In this document: positions 1-5,872 of the stretch, in pieces
Position numbering within the stretch: the stretch's first letter is position 1
Layout of the letters: each line of letters starts with the position of its first letter
From: Candidatus Aquidulcis frankliniae
GTDB taxonomy: Bacteria; Chloroflexota; Limnocylindria; Limnocylindrales; Limnocylindraceae
Assembly (NCBI GenBank): GCA_009925905.1
Contig: RFPZ01000054.1
Span: 1-7,815 of the forward strand
DNA length: 7,815 nt
Direction of reading: 5' to 3'
Program-made: the position numbers and the translations under genes
Notes under the pieces: generated by a model
Told to the model about the DNA's origin: nothing
Seen by the model: the letters and a program-made list of their open reading frames with translations, nothing else
The model's database searches: none

Positions 1-98
1 TCCTGCTCGGCGACGTGATCAAGTTGGCGCTGGCGACTGCAGTCTTCCCTTCGGCCTGGTGGTACGTGAACCACGGCCGGAGCGACGGTCCGCGCTGA
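1..98 (+). CDS. bioY: C-terminal end of a BioY-like biotin transporter subunit (partial)
   Basis: The third reading frame is open from the window edge to a TGA at 96-98 and gives 31 residues beginning LLGDVIKLALATAVFPSAWW. A GD-[LVI]-[IL]-K motif followed by a short hydrophobic helix and a tail a few residues long is typical of the end of BioY, the membrane substrate-binding (S) component of energy-coupling-factor biotin importers. The Gly-Asp and Lys are at residues 3-4 and 7 of the visible fragment. Only the tail is visible, so the family call rests on this short motif and the helix; another small membrane protein is possible. The kinase ORF starts 19 bases downstream on the same strand, so the two may share a transcript. 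The other two plus frames here are interrupted by stops or show no family resemblance. Confidence 0.5.
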   Translation, partial: LLGDVIKLALATAVFPSAWWYVNHGRSDGPR

Positions 99-117
99 AT
101 CAACAGCGACGCACCTG

Positions 118-1530
118 ATGCGTCGACCTGCGCGCGCCGCTGCAGACACGTGGTGGCGTGCAATCTGCGCCGCTACCCGCGAGGCCCTGGCACTGGCAGC
201 GGTTCAGAGTGCCGATGCGATTGACCTTCGCGGCATCGGTGTTGATGGCCATGGACCATCATTAACCCCAGTGCGTGCCGATGGGAGTGCCGCTGGTGCG
301 GCGCTGATGTGGCGCGACCGTCGATCAGCGAATGATGAAGTGGCGCTGCAAGCAATTCTTGGACGGAGTGGATGGCTTCTCGGGGAGTTGCCAAAGGCAC
401 GATGGTTGATTCGCGAGCGCCCCGAAGTCGCCGCCGCATCAACGTGGCTCCTCTCATCGTGGGATGCACTCACCTTGCGGCTCTCTGGCGTGGCGGTCAG
501 CGCGTTCTGGGATCCGGCGCGAAGCGTTTCACCTGCGCAGCGCAGCACCCTATTGGCCGCGGGCCTAGACGAACGCGCATTTCCGCCAGAGGTATTTCCT
601 GGGACTCGGATAGGTACCTTGCTCCCTGGCCCAGCGGCAGATCTCGGCCTTCCTGCTGGGATACCGATTGCCGCAGGGATGAACGATGGACTCGCCGCAG
701 TCATTGGCGCTGGCCTCACTAAGCCTGGCCTCGGCGTCGACGTTGGTGGCACCGCGGGCGGCGTGGCGGTTGCTGCCACACCCGCAGTGGCCGCGCGCAT
801 GAGCGCTGCGCTTCCAGGGCGCCTCTGGTCAGGCCCGGCCCCTGCACCGTTCGGTGACGGGGTGATTTTGGGCGGCGCATTTGCCGGCACTGGTCGGCTT
901 CTGGAGTGGGTCGTCACCGAGCTCCTCGCCAACGATCCAGCGGCGGCGCTGGATCGCCGTGCTGAACTCTTCCGCGCCGCCGCCGCCCTTTCGCTCGGTG
1001 CCGATGGGCTGATGGCCAAACCGATCCCTAAGCTTGGCTGGAACAGCCCGCGCTCAGTTGACGATGCATTCGTCGGGGGGGCGGCCCAACACAGTGCGGC
1101 ACACCTGGTGCGTGCCGCAATTGAAGGGGGCGCGCTCGCTGTGGCGCACCTTATTGCCCCCGCGATTGAGGCTGGGTTGCGTGTTGACGAGATGCGCCTC
1201 TCTGGCCCAGCGACTGGCGCAGCGCCCGGCCCACTCTCCGGTGGTGAATCACTCTTCGCGCCATTGATCCAACTTCGCGCTGATCTCTTTGGTGTACCCG
1301 TGGTAATTGGTCAGAACTCTGAAGCGTCCGCGGCGGGTGCCGCCGCACTAGCTGGCGTTGCCGCGGGCTCTTTTGCGAACCTTCGTGAGGCATCGGACGC
1401 CGTTGCAACACCGGCACTTCGCGTGGAGCCCAATCAACAGGCGCATGATCGGGTTGGAGACCTGTTGCACCGATATGGCTCACTCTCGTCGGCGACGGGG
1501 GAGAGCGGCGCGGGCCGCCGCGAGGACTAA
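118..1530 (+). CDS. FGGY-family carbohydrate kinase (xylulokinase-like), lacking the N-terminal ATP loop
   Basis: Sugar or polyol kinase of the FGGY/actin-like ATPase superfamily, cytoplasmic, expected to phosphorylate a pentulose, hexulose or polyol with ATP; the substrate is not identifiable. Visible hallmarks: WWRAICAATREAL (residues 12-24) and GIGVDGHGPSL (39-49), N-domain strands and helix; WRDRR (65-69); GMNDGLAAVIGAG (187-199), with D190 as the likely catalytic base; GVDVGGTAGG (206-215), the second phosphate loop; DGLMAKPIP (296-304); and the adenosine-motif region LSGPATG through EASAAGAAALAGVAAG (361-417). The usual opening segment with the GIDxGTT phosphate-1 loop is absent: homology begins about residue 3. 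No ATG, GTG or TTG lies in frame between the stop at 67-69 and the ATG at 118, and there is no Shine-Dalgarno sequence before this ATG. The protein is thus either an inactive remnant, the product of a deletion or assembly error beside bioY, or an unusual variant. The remaining frame is intact to the C-terminal helix. The stop overlaps the convergent ATPase gene by 4 bases. Confidence 0.85.
   Translation: MRRPARAAADTWWRAICAATREALALAAVQSADAIDLRGIGVDGHGPSLTPVRADGSAAGAALMWRDRRSANDEVALQAILGRSGWLLGELPKARWLIRERPEVAAASTWLLSSWDALTLRLSGVAVSAFWDPARSVSPAQRSTLLAAGLDERAFPPEVFPGTRIGTLLPGPAADLGLPAGIPIAAGMNDGLAAVIGAGLTKPGLGVDVGGTAGGVAVAATPAVAARMSAALPGRLWSGPAPAPFGDGVILGGAFAGTGRLLEWVVTELLANDPAAALDRRAELFRAAAALSLGADGLMAKPIPKLGWNSPRSVDDAFVGGAAQHSAAHLVRAAIEGGALAVAHLIAPAIEAGLRVDEMRLSGPATGAAPGPLSGGESLFAPLIQLRADLFGVPVVIGQNSEASAAGAAALAGVAAGSFANLREASDAVATPALRVEPNQQAHDRVGDLLHRYGSLSSATGESGAGRRED
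1505..1521. terminator. Small GC hairpin at the convergent gene ends, doubtful terminator
   Basis: GCGGCG (1505-1510) and CGCCGC (1516-1521) form a perfect 6-bp stem around the 5-base loop CGGGC. It sits inside the last codons of the kinase and just beyond the stop of the minus-strand ATPase gene, where a two-way terminator would be useful. No T-run follows on either strand, so it does not meet the standard for an intrinsic terminator, and such GC palindromes are common in GC-rich coding DNA. It is the only hairpin noted near this junction. Confidence 0.22.
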
Positions 1531-2672
1531 GCCTTTCGCTTCGCCGTCGGGGCAGACGTAGCAGCCGCCTTCCGCTTGGCGACAGGCTTCGCCTTCGTTG
1601 CCGCATTCACGGCGAGCGCAATCTCATCTCGACCAGCGGCGGTGGTCGCCGCAGCGCCATCAGCAAGTGGGAAGTGACAGGCGACATTTACGGTCACATC
1701 GCGTGGCGTGGCGACGAGCTTTGGCTCCTCAGTGGAGCACTTCTCTGGGTTGCCGAGCTGTTCGCGCAGCCAGCAGCGAGTGCGGAATCGGCATCCCGAT
1801 GGCGGCGAAATCGGCGATGGGATCTCGCCAGCCAGGATCAGTCGATCCTTGGCATCGTGCGCCTCAACCTTCGGCACCGCTGAGATTAGTGCCACGGTGT
1901 ATGGATGCTGCGGCTTGGTGAAGACGCGTTCAACTGGGCCGATCTCAACAACCTTACCCAGATACATGACGGCGACGCGGTCGGAGAAGTAGCCGACGAC
2001 GTCGAGGTTGTGGCTGATGAAGAGGTAGGTGAGCCCCTTCTCGTTTCGAAGGTCCGTGAGCAGGTTGAGCACTTGGCTCTGAATCGAAACATCGAGCGCT
2101 GAGACCGGTTCGTCGAGCACGATGAATTCAGGGTTCACGGCCAAGGCCCGCGCAATGCCTACGCGCTGTCGCTGGCCGCCCGAGAATTCATGCGGGTAGC
2201 GCGACGCATAATTTGGGTCAAGGCCGACCAAGTCCAGCACCTCACGCACACGCTTCTCGCGTGCGGCATGGTCTCCAAGTTTGTGGGCGAGCAGACCCTC
2301 TTCGATCTGGTCACCGATCGGGAGGCGCGGGTTCAGCGACCCGAAGGGATCTTGGAAGACGATCTGCATGCGCTTTCGCAGCGCGCGGCGCTCCGCTGCG
2401 GAGAGCTTCTTGATCTCGCGACCGTCAAAGGTGACCGACCCAGCTGATGCTGGCTGTAGGCCGAGTGCCACGCGGCCGAGGGTCGTCTTCCCTGAGCCTG
2501 ACTCGCCGACGAGGCTGAGTGTCTCGCCGCGGGTAACGGTGAGATCGACACCGTCAACTGCACGAACGGCGAGTGGCTTGCGAATGAGCGGGATGCCACC
2601 GCGCACCTGGAAGTGGCGCTTCACGCCAACGAGTTTCAGGATCTCACGATTCTCTGCAGGCTTCCCACTCAT
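1527..2672 (-). CDS. Peptide ABC importer ATPase, OppF/DppF type
   Basis: Second nucleotide-binding subunit of an Opp/Dpp (peptide/nickel) importer, 381 residues, cytoplasmic, pairing with the OppD-type ATPase to power transport. The full ATPase set is present: Walker A GESGSGKT (56-63), Q-loop Q107 in IVFQDPFGSLNPR (a hallmark of this family), signature FSGGQRQR (163-170), Walker B FIVLDEP (183-189) with catalytic E188, and switch H221 in FISHNL. The C-terminal oligopeptide-transporter domain follows, with QHPYT (255-259) and cysteines C294, C300, C312 and C332, a spacing known in Opp/Dpp ATPases to hold a 4Fe-4S cluster. Residues ~350-381 are a low-complexity Ala/Lys tail in which AKRKA occurs twice; this is not needed by the family. 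It is the last gene of the operon. Its ATG overlaps the OppD-type stop in ATGA (2669-2672), implying translational coupling, and its TAG overlaps the convergent kinase stop. Confidence 0.95.
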   Translation of the reverse strand: MSGKPAENREILKLVGVKRHFQVRGGIPLIRKPLAVRAVDGVDLTVTRGETLSLVGESGSGKTTLGRVALGLQPASAGSVTFDGREIKKLSAAERRALRKRMQIVFQDPFGSLNPRLPIGDQIEEGLLAHKLGDHAAREKRVREVLDLVGLDPNYASRYPHEFSGGQRQRVGIARALAVNPEFIVLDEPVSALDVSIQSQVLNLLTDLRNEKGLTYLFISHNLDVVGYFSDRVAVMYLGKVVEIGPVERVFTKPQHPYTVALISAVPKVEAHDAKDRLILAGEIPSPISPPSGCRFRTRCWLREQLGNPEKCSTEEPKLVATPRDVTVNVACHFPLADGAAATTAAGRDEIALAVNAATKAKPVAKRKAAATSAPTAKRKA

Positions 2673-3709
2673 CGCGTCGACCCTTTCCTGGTGGCTGCCG
2701 CCGTGCGCTTCCCCGCGGCGGTACCGTCAAGCACCTCCTTGGTGCGAATGCAGCGAACGAGGCGACCATCCTTCAGCTCTTCAAGCGGCGGCACCGCAGA
2801 GGTGCAGGCGCTGATCGCGTAGCGGCAGCGCGGGGCGAAGCGGCAGCCTGCTGGGAACGCATCTGGCGACGGCACCATTCCGGTGATCGTGCTGAGCTTC
2901 TTGCCACGAGCGGCGAAGGAGGGCACCGAGGTCACAAGGTCGCGCGTATACGGACTTGCGGGCTCGCGCAACACCTGCGCCGCCTTCCCGGTCTCAACAA
3001 TTTGGCCGGCGTACATGACCGCAATGCGGTCAGCTGTTTCGGCGACCACACCAAGGTCGTGCGTGATCAGTAGGAGCGCAGCGCCTCGCTCGGTAGTCGT
3101 TCGGCGAAGCAGGTCAAGCACCTGCGCCTGGATGGTGACGTCGAGGGCGGTGGTTGGCTCGTCGGCGATGATCATGGAGGGCTCGCCCGAGAGGGCCATG
3201 GCGATCATGGCGCGTTGACGCATGCCGCCTGAGAGCTGGTGGGGGAACTGCTTGGCCCGCTGGTCAGGCTGTGAGATTTCAACCTGCTCCAAGTAGCCAA
3301 TTGCCAACTTATGCGCCTCTTTCCAGCTCAGCTTTCGATGGGCGACGATCACCTCGGCGATCTGTTCGCCAATCGTGGTGACGGGATTCAACGCTGAGAG
3401 GGGCTCCTGGAAGATCACGCCAATCCCACCGCCACGAATCGGTCGGAGAGCCTCTTCACTCAAACCAACGAGTTCGCGACCCTTGAATTTCACCGAGCCT
3501 TCGATGATCGCTTGCTTGCGGCTGAGCAGTGAGATGAGCGCCATAGCCGATACTGTCTTCCCGGAGCCCGACTCGCCGACGATGGCCAGACACTCGCCTT
3601 CGGCGAGGTCAAATGAGACTCCATCAACGACTCGCAAGGTGCCACGATGCGTTCGGAACGAGATCGCCAGATCGCGAACGGTGAGCAGCGGTGTTGATGA
3701 CTTACTCAT
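2669..3709 (-). CDS. Peptide ABC importer ATPase, OppD/DppD type
   Basis: First nucleotide-binding subunit of the importer, 346 residues, cytoplasmic. Motifs in order: Walker A GESGSGKT (45-52), Q-loop Q101 in VIFQEPLSALNP, signature LSGGMRQR (159-166), Walker B MIIADEP (179-185) with catalytic E184, D-loop TALD, and switch H217 in LITHDLG. LSGGMRQR with IADEPTTALD is diagnostic of the OppD/DppD side, as opposed to the SGGQRQR of its partner. The C-terminal oligopeptide-transporter domain has SPYTRDL (252-258) and four cysteines C289, C295, C302 and C320 in AGCRFAPRC...C...C arrangement, matching the 4Fe-4S site described for DppD-like proteins. The last ~20 residues are basic and Ala/Thr-rich. 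Both ends overlap the neighbours by ATGA (2669-2672 and 3706-3709), so translation is probably coupled across three genes and the subunits kept near equal amounts. Confidence 0.95.
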   Translation of the reverse strand: MSKSSTPLLTVRDLAISFRTHRGTLRVVDGVSFDLAEGECLAIVGESGSGKTVSAMALISLLSRKQAIIEGSVKFKGRELVGLSEEALRPIRGGGIGVIFQEPLSALNPVTTIGEQIAEVIVAHRKLSWKEAHKLAIGYLEQVEISQPDQRAKQFPHQLSGGMRQRAMIAMALSGEPSMIIADEPTTALDVTIQAQVLDLLRRTTTERGAALLLITHDLGVVAETADRIAVMYAGQIVETGKAAQVLREPASPYTRDLVTSVPSFAARGKKLSTITGMVPSPDAFPAGCRFAPRCRYAISACTSAVPPLEELKDGRLVRCIRTKEVLDGTAAGKRTAAATRKGSTR

Positions 3710-4638
3710 GCGCGGCGACCCTCTGGCTCCAGGCTCTCACGTAGTGCGTCCCCGATCATGTTGACGGAGAGTGCCGTGAGCACGATAAAGAGTCCAGGGA
3801 AGCCGACCCACCACCAGTTCCCTTGCAGGAAGAACTGCTGGGAGTTCGAGAGCATATTTCCCCACGTTGGGGAGAGCGGCGAGACGCCGAAGCCGAGGTA
3901 GCTGATGAACGCTTCGCCGATAATTGCTCCGCCGACTGCGAATGGAAACGAAACCACGACAGGACCGACCGCGTTGGGAAGCACATGGCGCAGCGCGATG
4001 CGCACAGGGGAGACGCCGAGTGCCCGTGCCGCCTCAATAAACTCCATCTCGCGCAAGGCAAGTACCTGCCCTCGCACAAGTCGTGCGGTGCCCATCCAAC
4101 CGAAGGCAACGAAGACGATAATGACGGTCATCAGGCCAGTACCGCCGAGTTCGGAGATGATGCGCGCGCCGACGATGATCACGAAGAGGCTTGGGATTGC
4201 AAGGAAGACGTCGACGATGCGCATCAGGAACCCGTCGAGCTTGCCGCCGAAGTATCCAGAGATAATGCCGATGAACGTGCCGATGGTGATGCCACCGATA
4301 GCTGACACGAAACCGATCAGAAGTGATCCACGACCGCCATTGACGGTCAGCATGAACACATCAAGTTGCAGCTGAGCAGTCTCGCCAAAGATGTGCTCAA
4401 AGGAGGGTGGGCGACCGAGGAAGACGAACTCACTCGGGGCTGGAACGCTGAAGCGATCATACGGAGCTAGGAACGGACCGACGATCACGAAGAGAACGAT
4501 GAAGCCAAGGATGCGTAGCCCCCATGGGCCTTGTCGTCCGGCGAAGAAGCGACGACGCGCCTGCGCCCACGGGCTCTCTGAAACTTTGGGGGCTAGACCA
4601 CTGGGCGCCGGCTTGGTCTTCGTAGCGTTGCTGCTCAT
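3706..4638 (-). CDS. Peptide ABC importer permease, OppC/DppC type
   Basis: Inner-membrane permease, 310 residues, the second half of the transport channel. A ~40-residue hydrophilic N-terminus with a basic stretch (ARRRFF, 27-32) precedes six apparent membrane helices at about 41-60, 104-130, 143-161, 168-188, 226-250 and 277-297. The cytoplasmic EAA coupling loop, which docks on an ATPase, is EFIEAARALGVSPVRIALRH (199-218), with the invariant Gly at 208. ISYLGFGVSP and SPTWGNMLS (255-264) plus the terminal DALRESLEP (297-305) are standard for the OppC/DppC side and show the C-terminus is complete. The extracytoplasmic loop at ~61-100 has the family's N-terminal domain length. Its start codon overlaps the preceding permease stop (ATGA, 4635-4638), so no Shine-Dalgarno sequence is needed; its stop overlaps the OppD-type start in the same way. 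Confidence 0.94.
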   Translation of the reverse strand: MSSNATKTKPAPSGLAPKVSESPWAQARRRFFAGRQGPWGLRILGFIVLFVIVGPFLAPYDRFSVPAPSEFVFLGRPPSFEHIFGETAQLQLDVFMLTVNGGRGSLLIGFVSAIGGITIGTFIGIISGYFGGKLDGFLMRIVDVFLAIPSLFVIIVGARIISELGGTGLMTVIIVFVAFGWMGTARLVRGQVLALREMEFIEAARALGVSPVRIALRHVLPNAVGPVVVSFPFAVGGAIIGEAFISYLGFGVSPLSPTWGNMLSNSQQFFLQGNWWWVGFPGLFIVLTALSVNMIGDALRESLEPEGRRA

Positions 4639-5729
4639 AGGCGCACTCGAGGGTCAAGAATGGCGTAGAGGAGATCCGCAACGAGGTTTCCGATGACCAC
4701 CATCACAGAGCCGATGAGCAGAATCGACATCAGAACCGGGTAGTCCAGATTGTTCGTGGCTTGCAGCGTCAGCCTCCCAATTCCCGGCCAGCTGAAGATT
4801 GACTCGGTGATCAATGCTCCGCCGAAGAGGAATGGGAGCGCCAACCCGATGTTGGTTGCAAATGGTACAAGCGCTGTGCGCAGCGCGTGACGCACCAATA
4901 CGCGCGCACGTGTCAGGCCCTTTGCTCGAGCCGTGCGAACGTGCTCCATGGAGAGGGAATCAATCACACTGGCGCGAACATATCGGGAGTCACCAGAGAA
5001 GCTCACGATGACCAAGGTCATGACCGGGAGCACCAAGTGCGCGGCGAGATCGAGCAACGCGGTGATCGGGCTGGAGGAGAAGTACTGCCAATAAAGATCG
5101 CTGCCGAAGGCCGGCGATTCACGCCCGTTGACCATGCCGTCGACCGGTGTGAGGTCGAGGACGATGGCGAAGAGGAACATCAGCATGAACCCGAGCAGGA
5201 AGGTGGGGAAGGTGGAAAGCACATAGGTGACCGTGGTGACCGAGTTGTCGAGTCGACCGCCGCTCTTCACCCCTGTGTACACCCCGACGATCACGGCGAG
5301 GGTCAGCCAGATGACGATTGAGAGCCCCGCCAAGATCAGCGTCGGCAGCGCGGCGGTGGCAATGAGATCGGCCACGGACTCGCCGTTGAAATAGGAGTAC
5401 CCGAGCTCGCCGTGGATCAATCCGGTGTACACCCCCGAAATGGACGAGGGGAGGAAGCTCGGAAACCCAGTTGGGCCCACGAGGGCATCAAGTCCCTCAG
5501 CGTCGCGGCGGCATGCGCCCAGCCAACGGCAGTACTGGACCGGGACTGGCTGGTCGAGCCCGAGGGACTTGAGATACCCCTCTTTCTGGGCCGCTGTGTA
5601 CTTGGGATTGAGGGCATATTTCTGCTCCGGGCCGCCCGGGGCGGCGAGCAAGAGGGCATAGATCAGCACGGTGGAGCCGAGCATGATGGTGACGCCCAGC
5701 GCGATGCGCTTGAGAGCGTACTTAATCAT
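4635..5729 (-). CDS. Peptide ABC importer permease, OppB/DppB type, with enlarged external loop
   Basis: Inner-membrane permease, 364 residues, first half of the channel. The N-terminus MIKYALKRIALGV leads into helix 1 (~10-30); further helices lie at about 125-152, 170-195, 228-245, 290-312 and 332-358. The EAA coupling loop is at 262-284 (EHVRTARAKGLTRARVLVRH and following), with Gly271. GALITESIFSWPGIGRL (304-320) and the terminal LYAILDPRVRL are family hallmarks. The loop after helix 1 contains PVPVQYCRWLG and then a stretch to HGELGYSY (107-113) that is about 30 residues longer than the usual WLG-to-GDLG spacing; it includes C67 and C73 and faces the binding protein. A good Shine-Dalgarno sequence precedes this ATG, so it begins a new translation unit, 143 bases after the binding-protein stop and beyond a strong hairpin. 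The stop overlaps the next permease's start. Confidence 0.95.
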   Translation of the reverse strand: MIKYALKRIALGVTIMLGSTVLIYALLLAAPGGPEQKYALNPKYTAAQKEGYLKSLGLDQPVPVQYCRWLGACRRDAEGLDALVGPTGFPSFLPSSISGVYTGLIHGELGYSYFNGESVADLIATAALPTLILAGLSIVIWLTLAVIVGVYTGVKSGGRLDNSVTTVTYVLSTFPTFLLGFMLMFLFAIVLDLTPVDGMVNGRESPAFGSDLYWQYFSSSPITALLDLAAHLVLPVMTLVIVSFSGDSRYVRASVIDSLSMEHVRTARAKGLTRARVLVRHALRTALVPFATNIGLALPFLFGGALITESIFSWPGIGRLTLQATNNLDYPVLMSILLIGSVMVVIGNLVADLLYAILDPRVRL

Positions 5730-5733
5730 GTGG

Positions 5734-5741
5734 CCTCCTCT
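5734..5741 (-). promoter_or_regulatory. Shine-Dalgarno sequence of the OppB-type permease
   Basis: On the minus strand AGAGGAGG is followed by CCAC and then the ATG at 5729, a strong match to the anti-Shine-Dalgarno with a slightly short 4-base spacer. It supports the chosen start and shows that the permease/ATPase block is loaded by ribosomes independently of the binding-protein gene. Confidence 0.75.
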
Positions 5742-5755
5742 ACACCTGATGCCGT

Positions 5756-5771
5756 GACGCTCTGCGGCGTC
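5756..5771 (-). other. Small inverted repeat between hairpin and permease start
   Basis: GACGC (5756-5760) and GCGTC (5767-5771) pair with a 6-base loop, giving a weak 5-bp hairpin in the leader of the permease message, ~15 bases upstream of its Shine-Dalgarno sequence. Just beyond it is a short direct repeat GGGATCTT (5775-5782 and 5786-5793). Function unknown; both could be chance. Confidence 0.25.
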
Positions 5772-5804
5772 GGGGGGATCTTAGCGGGATCTTGGGGGTG
5801 ATGC

Positions 5805-5846
5805 GCGATCGCCGCGGAGCCCCTCTCGGAGCCCCGCGGCGATCGC
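5805..5846 (-). promoter_or_regulatory. Strong intercistronic hairpin after the binding-protein gene
   Basis: GCGATCGCCGCGG (5805-5817) and its exact reverse complement (5834-5846) form a 13-bp, very GC-rich stem with a 16-base loop. It begins 26 bases after the binding-protein stop codon. No U-run follows on the transcript: the next bases are GCATCACCCCCAAG. It is therefore more likely an RNA-stabilising or partial-attenuation element than a full intrinsic terminator. In ABC operons such structures are known to protect the upstream message for the binding protein and lower downstream expression, giving binding protein in excess over membrane subunits. That role here is inferred from position. 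Both arms contain the palindrome GCGATCGC. Confidence 0.65.
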
Positions 5847-5872
5847 AAACCGAATCGCTTCGGCGAACCTAC

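Noticed and set aside
204..1019. Long minus-strand open frame (271 codons) opposite the kinase
   Set aside because: Low-complexity Ala/Arg/Ser composition, no recognisable motif, and fully antisense to a kinase with clear FGGY motifs; a by-product of GC-rich codons.
118..1530. Functional link between kinase and importer (sugar uptake plus phosphorylation)
   Set aside because: They are on opposite strands, convergent and not co-transcribed, and the importer belongs to the peptide/nickel family; proximity alone is not evidence.
5772..5798. G-quadruplex from the runs GGGGGG, GGG, GGGGG
   Set aside because: Only three separate G-runs are present and they are on the strand opposite the transcript.
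5805..5846. Classical intrinsic terminator
   Set aside because: The stem is strong but no U-tract follows on the transcript, and the downstream permease gene must be read from somewhere with no clear promoter in the spacer.
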